The notes under the pieces are model-generated. The model did not search any database, was not told where the DNA came from, and was given only the letters and a program-made list of their open reading frames with translations. This document shows, one piece after another, positions 25,594-34,994 of a stretch of 64,000 nucleotides of DNA (the first letter of the stretch is position 1; every line of letters begins with the position of its first letter). Source of the DNA: an uncultured beta proteobacterium (GTDB taxonomy: Bacteria; Pseudomonadota; Gammaproteobacteria; Burkholderiales; Burkholderiaceae_C); the NCBI GenBank assembly GCA_903828665.1, contig CAIKMZ010000007.1:1-64000 (forward strand). The letters are read 5' to 3'. Both the position numbers and the translations under genes were made by a program.

Positions 25594-26622
25594 ATGAAGA
25601 TCAAGGTTTCCAAATTTGTCCCGCTGCTGGCGCTGCTCGCGGCGTGCGCGGCACAGGGGCAGGACGGCGGCACAGTCAACGCCATTTGCAGCACCGACCA
25701 GCCCTGGTGCGAGCGCGCCGCGCAGGAGTTCACGCGCGCCACCGGCATCAAGGTGCTGCAGTCGCACAAGGCCACCGGCGAGGCGGCCGCGCAGTTGCGT
25801 GCGGAAGCGGCCAATCCCAAGACCGACATCTGGTGGGGCGGCACGGGCGACCCGTTCCTGCAGGCGGCTGAACTCGGCCTGCTGCAAGCCTATCGTCCGG
25901 ACTACATCAACGACCTGCAGAGCTGGAGCGTGCGCCAGTACGCGATGACGCAGAACATGGTCGGCGGCTTCTACACCTCGGCCATCGGCTTTGGTTGGAA
26001 CACCGAACTGCTGAAGAAGAAGAACCTGCCCGAGCCCAAGTGCTGGGCCGATCTGATCAAGCCCGAATACAAGGGCGACATCGAGATCTCGCACCCGGCC
26101 TCCAGCGGCACGGCCTACACCATCCTGGCCGGATTGGTGCAGCTGATGGGTGAGGAGCCGGCCTTCGACTACATGAAGAAGCTGCACAGGAACATCAGCA
26201 ACTACACGCGCAGCGGCCAGGCGCAGGCGCCCAACGTGGCAAAGGGCGAAGTGGCGATCGGCGTGAGCTTCATCTTCGGCTTCGACGGCTGGCGCCACAA
26301 CAAGTACCCGGTCAAGACCACGGCGCCGTGCGAGGGAACTAGCTACGAAGTCGGCGGCATTGCCATGGTCAAGGGCCAGCGCAACAAGGAAGCCGCCAAG
26401 CGCTACTACGACTGGCTCATGAGCCCGCAGGGGCAGGCCATCGGCGCTCAGGTCAACAGCCTGCAGGTGCCGGCCAACAAGACCTTCAAGCTCGATCCGC
26501 GCATCCCGCTGCTCGACAACGTGCGTCTGATCAAGTACGACTTCGAGAAGTACGGCAAGGCGGCTGAACGCAAGCGCCTGCTGGAACGCTGGACCCGGGA
26601 GATCGAGTCGCTGCCGCGCTGA
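25594..26622 (+). CDS. ABC transporter extracellular solute-binding protein (iron/2-aminoethylphosphonate type), orphan
   Basis: A 342-residue exported binding protein. The N-terminal signal ends in LLAAC, which fits a lipobox, with signal peptidase I cleavage after AQGQ as the alternative. The mature part has the layout of Fe3+/phosphonate-type binding proteins: STDQPWCERAAQEFTRATGIKV, DIWWGGTGDPFLQAAELGLLQ and FYTSAIGFGWNTELLK. GGGGGAA upstream supports the ATG at 25594. No permease or ATPase gene is adjacent; the next gene is a hydrolase five bases downstream. The ligand is unknown. Confidence 0.85.
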   Translation: MKIKVSKFVPLLALLAACAAQGQDGGTVNAICSTDQPWCERAAQEFTRATGIKVLQSHKATGEAAAQLRAEAANPKTDIWWGGTGDPFLQAAELGLLQAYRPDYINDLQSWSVRQYAMTQNMVGGFYTSAIGFGWNTELLKKKNLPEPKCWADLIKPEYKGDIEISHPASSGTAYTILAGLVQLMGEEPAFDYMKKLHRNISNYTRSGQAQAPNVAKGEVAIGVSFIFGFDGWRHNKYPVKTTAPCEGTSYEVGGIAMVKGQRNKEAAKRYYDWLMSPQGQAIGAQVNSLQVPANKTFKLDPRIPLLDNVRLIKYDFEKYGKAAERKRLLERWTREIESLPR

Positions 26623-26627
26623 ACGGC

Positions 26628-27869
26628 ATGACCAAGCCGAAACCTTCGGGCCACTGGCGCGCTTCCGACCTGCGCGGCGTGGCGCAGCTGGCGACACAGG
26701 CCACGACGGCGGTCGCCCACATCGCCGAAGGCGTGCACCAGTCGGTATGGGGCGCCATGGGCGTGCCCGGCGGCAAGCAGGCGGGACAGACACGCGGCCT
26801 GACGCGGCTCGTCTATCAGAGCGTGCGCGGCATCGCGCAACTCGTTGGCAATGGACTCGAGACGCTGCTGACCCGGCTGGCGCCGGTGCTCGAAATGGCC
26901 GATGAGGCCGCGCCCGGCTCGCCGCAGCGCGAAGCCGTGCTGGCCGCGCTCAACGGCGTCATGGGCGACCGGCTGCGCGCGAGTGCCAACCCGCTGGCCA
27001 CGCCGATGACGCTGCGCTACCAGGGCCGGGCGCTGGACTGGAAGGCGCTGCCGGCCATGCCGGAGGCGGGCGGCAAGCTGCTGCTGCTGATCCACGGCCT
27101 TTGCATGAACGAGCTGCAGTGGCCCGCGCACGGTCATGCAGAAGCCCTAGCTGCACTCGGCTACACGCCGGTCTACCTGCGCTACAACTCGGGCCTGCAC
27201 GTCTCGCAAAACGGCCATGAACTGGCGGCGCAACTGGAACAGTTGCTGACGCACTGGCCGGTGCCCTTGCAGGAGATCACCGTGCTGGGGCACAGCATGG
27301 GCGGCCTGCTGATACGCAGCGCCTGGCACTACGCCAGGCAGGCTGAATTGCGCTGGCCCGACGTTCTCAAACACATCGTTTTCCTCGGTACGCCTCACCA
27401 TGGCGCACCGCTCGAGCGTGCGGGCAACTGGGTCGATGTGATTCTGGGCAGCACGCCGTACTCGGTGCCGTTCACGCGGCTCGCGCAGTTGCGCAGCGCG
27501 GGCGTCACCGATCTGCGCTACGGCCACGTGCTCGATGCCGACTGGCAAGGCCATGAGCGCTTTCGTCGCCAACCCGACAGCCGCGCGCCGCTGCCGCTGC
27601 CTGCCGGCGTGGCCTGCTACGCGGTGGCCGCAACCACGGCAGCCAAGCGCAGCCTGCTGGCCGATCGCCTGCTGGGCGACGGTCTGGTGCCGCTGCACAG
27701 CGCCCTGGGTCAGCATGACGATGCGCGGCGCACGCTGGTCTTTGCCAAGTCCGCGCAACTGATCGTCTACCGCACCGGCCATATCGCGTTGCTCGGCAGC
27801 GCCGAGGTGACACGCCAGCTGGTGCAGTGGCTGTCATCCGGTCCTGAAGTCTTGTCGTCCCGGACCTGA
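26628..27869 (+). CDS. Alpha/beta hydrolase (lipase-like)
   Basis: A 413-residue protein with a catalytic alpha/beta-hydrolase core after a helical N-terminal region (about 1-140). LLLIHGLCMNE provides the oxyanion hole, GHSMGG has nucleophile Ser223, and FLGTPHHGAPLER follows as in lipases; the histidine in RTGHIALLGS is the likely third triad member. No signal peptide is visible. The last codons (SSGPEVLSSRT) run into a family B palindrome, so the C-terminus may have been changed by repeat insertion. Substrate unknown; esterase, lipase or depolymerase are possible. Confidence 0.8.
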   Translation: MTKPKPSGHWRASDLRGVAQLATQATTAVAHIAEGVHQSVWGAMGVPGGKQAGQTRGLTRLVYQSVRGIAQLVGNGLETLLTRLAPVLEMADEAAPGSPQREAVLAALNGVMGDRLRASANPLATPMTLRYQGRALDWKALPAMPEAGGKLLLLIHGLCMNELQWPAHGHAEALAALGYTPVYLRYNSGLHVSQNGHELAAQLEQLLTHWPVPLQEITVLGHSMGGLLIRSAWHYARQAELRWPDVLKHIVFLGTPHHGAPLERAGNWVDVILGSTPYSVPFTRLAQLRSAGVTDLRYGHVLDADWQGHERFRRQPDSRAPLPLPAGVACYAVAATTAAKRSLLADRLLGDGLVPLHSALGQHDDARRTLVFAKSAQLIVYRTGHIALLGSAEVTRQLVQWLSSGPEVLSSRT

Positions 27870-27966
27870 TCCGGGATTCAGTGCCATGCGGGCCATGGAT
27901 TGCGGGTCGTGGCCCGCAATGACAGGCAGTGGTTGTCATCCCGTCCTCGGATCAAGTCCGCCATGA
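27858..27966. repeat. Dispersed intergenic palindromes, family B, copy 3 (composite)
   Basis: Three hairpins in series: TCCCGGACCTGATCCGGGA (27858-27876), ATTGCGGG/CCCGCAAT around six bases (27899-27920), and the family core CGGATCAAGTCCGCCATGAC near 27948-27967. The block fills the gap between the convergent hydrolase and glnE genes and covers the hydrolase stop codon. It may also act as a bidirectional terminator. Confidence 0.6.
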
Positions 27967-27976
27967 CGTATGCGGG

Positions 27977-30694
27977 TCAGGTGTCGCTGCCCAGCACGGC
28001 ATTCCACAAGGCCAGCACCGCGTCGCGCTGCCCGGTGAGCTCGGACAGATCAACATGGGTCGGCTCTTCGTTCAGGCGCGCGCGGTGCTGCACGCGGCGC
28101 AGTTCGCGATAGGCGCTGGCGGCGGCGTGGCCGACGCCGTGCGGCAGCAGGCCGATGATCTCGGCCGTCTCCAGCAGCGCGATGTTGCCGGTGTTGGCCG
28201 TCAATTCATCGTGCGCGCTGGCGTTGCACAGCACGAGGTACTGCATGACGAACTCGACGTCGATCATGCCGCCCGGGCTGTGCTTGACGTCGAAGTGCTC
28301 GCCGCGCACCGGATGCGCACCGCGCACGCGGTTGCGCATGCTGATGATTTCCTGCTTGAGGTCCTGCGCGTGGCGCGGCGCGGTGATGACGGCTTTGCGG
28401 ATGGCATCGAAGCGCTGGCGCAGCGCCTCGTCGCCGAGCACGAAGCGCGCGCGCGTCATGGCCTGGTGTTCCCAGGTCCAGGCGGTATTGCTGCCGCGCT
28501 GCTGCTGGTAGTTGGCGTAGGCGTCAAAGGTGGTGACCAGCAGCCCGGAATTGCCGTTCGGGCGCAGGTCGGTGTCGATCTCGTAGAGATCGCCTTCACC
28601 GGTCTTGACCGTGAGCCAGTTGATCAGCTTGCGCACCAGGGCGGCATAGATCTCGGCGGCGCGTTCGTCCTCGTCCTCGTAGACGAAGACGATGTCCAGG
28701 TCGCTGCCGTAGCCGAGTTCCTTGCCGCCGAGCTTGCCGTAGGCAATGATGGCGAATTGCGGCGTCTCGCGGTGGCGCCTGGCCAGGCGGCTCCAGCACC
28801 AGCGCGTCGTCACGCGCAACACCGCCTCGGCCAGCGAGCTCAGGTCGTCGGCCACCTGCTCCACGGTCAGGCGCCCTTCGATATCGCGCGCGAGCGTGCG
28901 GAACACCTCGGCGTGGTGCGCGCGGCGCAGCAGGTTGAGCAGGGCCTCGTCATCATCCTCGCCGGTGCCGGCCAGGGACTGGCGACGGTGCTCGAGTTCG
29001 GACTCGAATTCGGCAGCGGCAAAGCGTTCGTCGAGCATGTCGGCGTTGGCCAGCTCGTCGATCACGCCCGGATGCAGCAGCAGATAGCGCGCTGGCCAGC
29101 GCGCAGCGCCCAGTATTCTGAGCAGGCGCTCGTGCACGTTCGGGCGCTCCAGCAGCAGCGCCAGATAGCTTTCGCGGCGCAGCAGCGGCTCGATCCAGTC
29201 GGCCAGGCGCACGGCCGCCGTTTCCGTCACCTTGCCTTCGCGGACCCATTGCGCGGTGCGCGACAGCAAGCGCAGCAAGCGGGCGCGCGAATCCTCTCGG
29301 AGCGCCAGCACGCGCGGGTGTTCGCGCCAGGGCGCGACGCGCGCGCGGAAATCGGCGGGCAGCGATTCGAGCAATTCATCAAAGCCGGGCGCCACGGTGC
29401 TCGATTTGCCGCCATTGCAATTCTTGCATTCCTTTTCGCCGCCGCCGAGCAGCGAGTCGAATTCCTGCGCCACCAGTTCGCGATGCGTGTTGAGCTGGTG
29501 CAGCAGCGCGGGCACGCCGGTATAACCCATGGCGGCAGCGATCCAGTCCAAGTCATGGTCCTGTGTCGGCAGCACATGGGTCTGCTGATCGTCGAGGTAC
29601 TGGATGCGATGCTCGATCCGGCGCAGGAAGTCGTAGGCCTGCGCCAGCGCTTCGGCGCTGGCCTTGGGCATCAGACCTGCCTTGGCCAGGCGCGGCAGCG
29701 CCGCGAGCGTGGCGCGTGTGCGCAACTCGGGGAACTGGCCGGCGCGCACCACTTGCAGCAGCTGAACGATGAACTCGATCTCGCGGATGCCGCCGCGCCC
29801 GAGCTTGACGTCATTGGCGCGCTCCGGGCGCCCGCTGCTGCGCTTGTTCGCATGCTCGCGAATCTGCCTGTGCAGCACCCGCAGCGAGTCGAACACGCTG
29901 TAGTCCAGGTAGCGCCGGAACACGAAGGGCAGCACCACGTCGCGCAGCCGCTGCGCCGCACGCCGGTCGCTGCCGCCCACTTGCGCTACGACACGGCTCT
30001 TGAGCCAGGCAAAGCGTTCCCATTCGCGGCCCTGGACGTGGAAGTACTCTTCGAGCGCGCCGAGCGATACCGCCGGCGGCCCCGAATTGCCGTTGGGACG
30101 CAGCGCCAGGTCGACGCGAAAGACAAAGCCGTGCTCGGTGGTGTCGCCGATCAGCGCGTAGATCGCGCGCACCGCCTTGGCGAAGTACTCTTGGTTGGAG
30201 ATGCGACCGCGTCCCTGCGCGTCGCCGCTGGTCTCGCCGTCTTCGTCGTAGATGTAGATCAGGTCGATGTCGCTCGAGACATTGAGCTCGCGCGCGCCGA
30301 GCTTGCCCATGCCGATGACCCAGAGCAGGGCGCGCGCGCCGCCGGCCGTTCCGGGGCTGCCGTGGCTTTGGTCGAGTGTCTGCTGCACGTCGTTGCAGGC
30401 TTGCTGCAGCGTGAATTCGGCCAGCTCGGTCATGGCCTGCGTCACCTGCTGCAGGGGCGCCTGCGCGTCGCAATCCAGGCAGAGCAGGCGCTCGAGCACC
30501 AACTGGCGCGTGATGCGCAGGGCGCTGGCGGTATCGCTGCCGCCGCCCTGCAACGCCGCAAAAGTCTGCGCCATCGTCTGCCGATCGGGCAGGCCCGGCG
30601 GCAACAGCGGCAACTGGCTTTCAAAGCGGCGGCGCACGCGCTGGCAAAAGCGCGAGTGCGTGGACAAGGCCGGGCCGGTCATAATTCCTGTCAT
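27977..30694 (-). CDS. glnE: Bifunctional glutamine synthetase adenylyltransferase/deadenylylase
   Basis: A 905-residue enzyme (the E. coli protein is about 945) that adenylylates and deadenylylates glutamine synthetase in response to PII. Two nucleotidyltransferase domains are visible: SSDIDLIYIYDEDGET in the N-terminal deadenylylase half and GYGSDLDIVFVYEDEDE in the C-terminal adenylylase half, plus LRPNGNSG in each. The chosen ATG is at 30694; a second in-frame ATG at 30682 is possible. Neither has a strong ribosome-binding site. The gene diverges from the giant AsmA-like gene with only 14 bp between start codons. Confidence 0.93.
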   Translation of the reverse strand: MTGIMTGPALSTHSRFCQRVRRRFESQLPLLPPGLPDRQTMAQTFAALQGGGSDTASALRITRQLVLERLLCLDCDAQAPLQQVTQAMTELAEFTLQQACNDVQQTLDQSHGSPGTAGGARALLWVIGMGKLGARELNVSSDIDLIYIYDEDGETSGDAQGRGRISNQEYFAKAVRAIYALIGDTTEHGFVFRVDLALRPNGNSGPPAVSLGALEEYFHVQGREWERFAWLKSRVVAQVGGSDRRAAQRLRDVVLPFVFRRYLDYSVFDSLRVLHRQIREHANKRSSGRPERANDVKLGRGGIREIEFIVQLLQVVRAGQFPELRTRATLAALPRLAKAGLMPKASAEALAQAYDFLRRIEHRIQYLDDQQTHVLPTQDHDLDWIAAAMGYTGVPALLHQLNTHRELVAQEFDSLLGGGEKECKNCNGGKSSTVAPGFDELLESLPADFRARVAPWREHPRVLALREDSRARLLRLLSRTAQWVREGKVTETAAVRLADWIEPLLRRESYLALLLERPNVHERLLRILGAARWPARYLLLHPGVIDELANADMLDERFAAAEFESELEHRRQSLAGTGEDDDEALLNLLRRAHHAEVFRTLARDIEGRLTVEQVADDLSSLAEAVLRVTTRWCWSRLARRHRETPQFAIIAYGKLGGKELGYGSDLDIVFVYEDEDERAAEIYAALVRKLINWLTVKTGEGDLYEIDTDLRPNGNSGLLVTTFDAYANYQQQRGSNTAWTWEHQAMTRARFVLGDEALRQRFDAIRKAVITAPRHAQDLKQEIISMRNRVRGAHPVRGEHFDVKHSPGGMIDVEFVMQYLVLCNASAHDELTANTGNIALLETAEIIGLLPHGVGHAAASAYRELRRVQHRARLNEEPTHVDLSELTGQRDAVLALWNAVLGSDT

Positions 30695-30708
30695 AGCTAT
30701 GGGTTCCC

Positions 30709-33700
30709 ATGATTGACGCAACGCCTGCCCCAACCTCACTGCCGAAGACACTGACGACCGTGGCGCGCTGGTCACTGGTTTTGACCGTGACTGCATGGTT
30801 TCTTTTTGGCGCGACCTGGGCTGCGTTGCACTGGTTCATTGTGCCGCGAATCGATGAGTTGCGCCCATGGCTGGAACAGCGGGCCTCACAGGTGATAGGG
30901 GTTCCGGTTCATATCGGCGCCATCACTGCCCATTCCGGCGGCATGATCCCCTCGTTCGAGTTGACCGATGTCCAGTTGCTCGACAGCCAGGGCCGTGCCG
31001 CATTGCGCCTGCCGCGCGTGCTTGCCGCGCTGTCGCCGGCGTCGCTCTGGCGCATGGGTTTCGAGCAGCTCTACATCGACCGCCCGGAGCTCGACATCCG
31101 GCGCGACCGCAACGGCAGGATTCTTGTGGCGGGGCTCGATTTTTCGAAGAACGGCGAAGCAGACCCGGACACGGCGGACTGGTTCTTTGCGCAAACCGAA
31201 TTCGTCATCCGGGACGGCACGGTGCAGTGGACCGATGAGTTGCGCGAGGCGCCGCCGCTGGCGCTGGCCGCGGTCGACATCGTGCTACGTAACCGCGGGC
31301 GTCAGCATGCGATGCGCATTGATGCGACACCGCCCGAGGCGTGGGGCAGCCGCTTTAGCATGCGCGGCCTGTTCGAGCAGCCCTTGCTGTCGCTGCACAA
31401 GGGCCAGTGGCGCGACTGGAAAGGCCAGCTCTACGCGGAGTTGGGGCGCGTCGATCTGGCCGAGTTGCGGCGCTATGCCCCGATCGGAGTCGACCTGCAG
31501 CAGGGCAACGGGGCGCTCACGACCTGGGTCGATGTCAGCCAGGGCCAGATCGTCGGGGCGCTGGCCGATGTCGCGCTGGGCGAAGTGCGCGTGACGCTGG
31601 GCAAGGACTTGCAGGCGCTGGATTTGCTTGCGGTGCGCGGGCGACTGGGCGGCAAGGTACTGGCCTCGGGTTTCGAGTTCTCGACCCAGGCCCTGCAGTT
31701 CGACACGCGCGAAGGTCTGCACTGGCCGGGCGGCAATGTCAGTGTCAGCTACCTCGGCTCCGAAGGCAGGATGCCGGCGCGCGGCGAACTCAAGGCCGAC
31801 CGGCTTGATCTGGGCGCCCTGTCGCAGATCGCCAACCGTCTGCCGTTCGAGCCCTCGGCGCGCGCGCAACTGCTGGCCCATGCCCCAAAGGGACAGGTCG
31901 AGCGCCTGCAGCTGAGCTGGCAGGGGCCGCTGGAGGACTGGACCCAGTACGACGTGAAGGGGCTGGTGAGCCAGCTTCAACTCGACCTGACGCCGAATTC
32001 CCCGGGCGTGCGAGGCGCGCGCGTCGAGTTCGATTTCAACCAGGCGAGCGGGCGCGCCAGCATCGGCATCGCCGGTGGCAGTTTGTCGGTGCCGGGCGTT
32101 TTCGATGATCCCCTGATCGCAATCGACCATCTGGCAACCGAGGCGCGCTGGCAGCTCAGCGGCGAGCACATCGCCGTCCAGCTGTCGAATCTCAAGTTCA
32201 GCAACGCCGATGCCCAGGGCGAAGCGCAGATCAAGTGGGAGACCAGCGACCCGGTCAAGTCATCCGGACGCAGCCGCTTTCCGGGCGTGCTCGACTTGCA
32301 GGCCACGCTCAGCCGCGCCGACGGCACCCGGGTCTACCGCTATCTGCCGAGTTTGATTCACAAGCCGGTGCGCGATTACGTGCATGACGCGATACAGGCC
32401 GGCTCGGCCAGCGCGGCACGCTTCCGGGTCAAGGGCGATTTGCACGACATGCCGTTCACCGACCCGAAGCTCGGCGAGTTCCGGATTTCGGTCGATGTTC
32501 AAAATGCCACCTATGCCTACGTGCCGCGCAAGCTCCAGCCCAAGGATGCCCTGCCGTGGCCGGCGCTGACCCAGCTGAGCGGCGAGCTAGTGTTTGACCG
32601 CGCGCAGCTGCAGGTCAAGGGCGCGCATGCCCGGATGGGTGCCAGCGGCGGTTTGCAGGTGGGCAAGGTTGAGGCCGTGATACCGGACTTGAAGCACGCG
32701 GTGGTGGCGGTCAATGCCGAGGTGCGTGGCCCGCTGAGCGAGGCGCTGGGCATCGTCAATGGGTCGCCGCTCGGGGAGATGACCGGACGCGCGCTCGCAC
32801 GCGCCGTCGCCAGCGCCAGCGCCGACTACCGGCTCAAGCTCTCGCTGCCGATCGCCAGCATCGAAAAATCATTGGTGCAGGGCAGCGTCACCCTGGCCGG
32901 CAACGATGTCCAGATCACGCCCGATACGCCGCGCCTGCTGCGCTCGCGCGGCGTCGTGAATTTTTCCGAACACGACGTTTCGATCGTCGGCGGGCAAGCC
33001 AATATGCTCGGCGGCGAGGCGCGCATCGAAGGCGGCTCCGTCCCGGCCGCGGCGGCTGCGCGCAGCGGCCTGGCCATGCAAATCCGCGCCAGCGGAACGG
33101 TATCGGCCGAGGGCTTGCGCCAGGCGCGCGAGCTCGGTTTTGTCGCGCGCTTGGCGCAGCACGCCAGCGGCAGCGCGGCCTACACCGCCGTTCTCGGCTT
33201 TCGTCGCGGCGAACCCGAACTGCTGGTGACGAGTAACCTGCAGGGACTGGGCTCGACCCTGCCGGCGCCTTTCGGCAAGAGCGCCGAGTCGGTGCTGCCG
33301 CTGCGCCTGGAGACCTCGCTGCAGCGCGATTCGATGCAGCCAGTACCGGGTGGCCAGCTGCGATTGCGGGATCAGCTGACGCTCGATATCGGACGCCTGG
33401 CGTCGCTGGCCTATGTGCGCGATCTCTCGGGACCGGAGCCGCGCGTGCTGCGCGGCAGTTTGGGCATCGGCCTGTCGCCGCAGGAAACCGTGCCCGTGCC
33501 CGACGACGGCGTGGCGGCCAGCATCAACCTGGCCGCGCTCGACCTCGACGCCTGGAACGCGGTGCTGGCGCAGGCGGCCGGCACGTCGCTGACCGACAGC
33601 GCATCGGGCACGGTCGCGCTGGGCTATCTGCCCGGCAGCGTGGCGGTGCGCGCGCGTGAACTGACGCTGGCCGGGCGCCGGTTCAACAACGTGGTGGTCG

Positions 33701-34812
33701 GCGGCTCGCGCGATGGGCTGCTCTGGCGCGCCAATCTCGATGCGAGCGAACTCAGTGGCTACCTGGAGTACCGCGCGCCATCGGGCAGCGGTGCCGGGCG
33801 CGTCTATGCGCGACTGGCGCGCCTGACCATTGCCGCCAATGCCGCCAGCGAGGTCGAGGCCCTGCTCAGCGAGCAGCCGGCCAGTGTGCCGGCGCTCGAC
33901 ATCGCGGTGGAGGATTTCGAGTTGCGCGGCAAGCGCTTGGGGCGCCTTGAGATCGAGGCAGTGAACCGCGGGCCGGGCACGGCCGGGCGCGAGGCGACGA
34001 CGCGTGAATGGCGTCTCAACAAGTTCAATATCAGCACGCCCGATGCCGTGCTGACGGCCAGCGGCAATTGGGCCAGCCTCAACGCACAGAACGGGCCGGA
34101 GTTCGCAGGCCCGGGGCGCGGCGCGCCGCCGCGCCGGCGCACGGTTCTGAATTTCAAGCTCGACATCGCCGATGGCGGCGGCCTGCTCAACCGCCTGGGC
34201 ATGAAGGACGTGGTGCGGCGCGGGCGTGGCAAGATGGAAGGACAGATCGCCTGGCTCGGCTCACCGCTGAGCCTGGACTACCCGTCCATGAGTGGCGCCT
34301 TCGCCATCAACGTCGAGAGCGGCCAGTTCCTCAAGGCCGAGCCCGGCATTGCCAAGCTGCTCGGCGTGCTGAGCCTGCAGTCGCTGCCGCGCCGACTGAC
34401 GCTGGATTTTCGTGATGTCTTCAGCGACGGTTTTGCCTTCGACTTTCTGCGCGGCGACGTCGCCATCGAGCAGGGCATCGCCCGGACCAACAACCTACAA
34501 ATGCAGGGCGTCAATGCGGCCGTGTTGATGGACGGCAAGGCCGATTTCGCACGCGAAACGCAGGACATCAAGGTGGTGGTGGTGCCCGAGATCAATGCCG
34601 GCACCGCGTCCCTGATCGCGTCGGTCATCAATCCCGCTGTCGGCATCGGCACCTTCCTGGCGCAACTGTTCCTGCGCCGGCCGCTGATCGAGGCGGCGAC
34701 GCAGGAGTTTCATATCGACGGCAGCTGGACCGACCCGAAGATCAGCAAGATCGAACGCAAGTCCAATACCGACGCCGCCGCAGCCGCCAGGGCCAGGGAG
34801 CCTGGGCGTTGA
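30709..34812 (+). CDS. YhdP/AsmA-like giant envelope protein (DUF3971, TIGR02099)
   Basis: A 1367-residue protein with one N-terminal membrane anchor (about residues 18-45) and a very long periplasmic beta-rich body ending in a DUF-type AsmA C-terminal segment. YhdP-family proteins are thought to act as bridges that move phospholipids from the inner to the outer membrane. The length matches the family (about 1260-1400). The C-terminal NPAVGIGTFLAQLFLRRPL and TQEFHIDGSWTDPKI are typical closing motifs. It begins 14 bp from the divergent glnE start, so its promoter must lie inside glnE's 5' coding region or vice versa. Confidence 0.9.
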   Translation: MIDATPAPTSLPKTLTTVARWSLVLTVTAWFLFGATWAALHWFIVPRIDELRPWLEQRASQVIGVPVHIGAITAHSGGMIPSFELTDVQLLDSQGRAALRLPRVLAALSPASLWRMGFEQLYIDRPELDIRRDRNGRILVAGLDFSKNGEADPDTADWFFAQTEFVIRDGTVQWTDELREAPPLALAAVDIVLRNRGRQHAMRIDATPPEAWGSRFSMRGLFEQPLLSLHKGQWRDWKGQLYAELGRVDLAELRRYAPIGVDLQQGNGALTTWVDVSQGQIVGALADVALGEVRVTLGKDLQALDLLAVRGRLGGKVLASGFEFSTQALQFDTREGLHWPGGNVSVSYLGSEGRMPARGELKADRLDLGALSQIANRLPFEPSARAQLLAHAPKGQVERLQLSWQGPLEDWTQYDVKGLVSQLQLDLTPNSPGVRGARVEFDFNQASGRASIGIAGGSLSVPGVFDDPLIAIDHLATEARWQLSGEHIAVQLSNLKFSNADAQGEAQIKWETSDPVKSSGRSRFPGVLDLQATLSRADGTRVYRYLPSLIHKPVRDYVHDAIQAGSASAARFRVKGDLHDMPFTDPKLGEFRISVDVQNATYAYVPRKLQPKDALPWPALTQLSGELVFDRAQLQVKGAHARMGASGGLQVGKVEAVIPDLKHAVVAVNAEVRGPLSEALGIVNGSPLGEMTGRALARAVASASADYRLKLSLPIASIEKSLVQGSVTLAGNDVQITPDTPRLLRSRGVVNFSEHDVSIVGGQANMLGGEARIEGGSVPAAAAARSGLAMQIRASGTVSAEGLRQARELGFVARLAQHASGSAAYTAVLGFRRGEPELLVTSNLQGLGSTLPAPFGKSAESVLPLRLETSLQRDSMQPVPGGQLRLRDQLTLDIGRLASLAYVRDLSGPEPRVLRGSLGIGLSPQETVPVPDDGVAASINLAALDLDAWNAVLAQAAGTSLTDSASGTVALGYLPGSVAVRARELTLAGRRFNNVVVGGSRDGLLWRANLDASELSGYLEYRAPSGSGAGRVYARLARLTIAANAASEVEALLSEQPASVPALDIAVEDFELRGKRLGRLEIEAVNRGPGTAGREATTREWRLNKFNISTPDAVLTASGNWASLNAQNGPEFAGPGRGAPPRRRTVLNFKLDIADGGGLLNRLGMKDVVRRGRGKMEGQIAWLGSPLSLDYPSMSGAFAINVESGQFLKAEPGIAKLLGVLSLQSLPRRLTLDFRDVFSDGFAFDFLRGDVAIEQGIARTNNLQMQGVNAAVLMDGKADFARETQDIKVVVVPEINAGTASLIASVINPAVGIGTFLAQLFLRRPLIEAATQEFHIDGSWTDPKISKIERKSNTDAAAAARAREPGR

Positions 34813-34823
34813 ATGGTCTTTAC

Positions 34824-34994
34824 TCAACGCTGCGCTGGTGGCTCGCCGGGCTTGGATGCCTGATCGGGCGCGCCGTTGCCACGTGCCACGGCCGGCGGCA
34901 ATTCGCCGCCCTTGCGTCCTGAAAACATGGTCCACCAGACAATCAGCAGCAGCAGCACCAAGGCACCGAGTGCTTCTAACAAGAGTAAACGCAT
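34824..34994 (-). CDS. Small single-pass membrane protein (tentative)
   Basis: A 56-residue open frame encoding one strong hydrophobic helix (about residues 3-24, LLLLEALGALVLLLLIVWW) followed by a basic then Pro/Ala-rich tail. AGGAA eight bases before the ATG supports translation. Its ATG (34992-34994) overlaps the ATG of the opposite-strand mltA gene (34993-34995) within CATG. The first codons use TTA and TTG, rare in this genome, which fits either a real gene with an AT-rich start or plain promoter DNA. No function recognised. Confidence 0.45.
   Translation of the reverse strand: MRLLLLEALGALVLLLLIVWWTMFSGRKGGELPPAVARGNGAPDQASKPGEPPAQR

Noticed and set aside
27929-30712. 927-residue forward open frame opposite glnE
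   Set aside because: It is the antisense of a well-supported enzyme, rich in Arg, Ala, Gln and His, with no recognisable domain. Long antisense frames are expected at this GC content.
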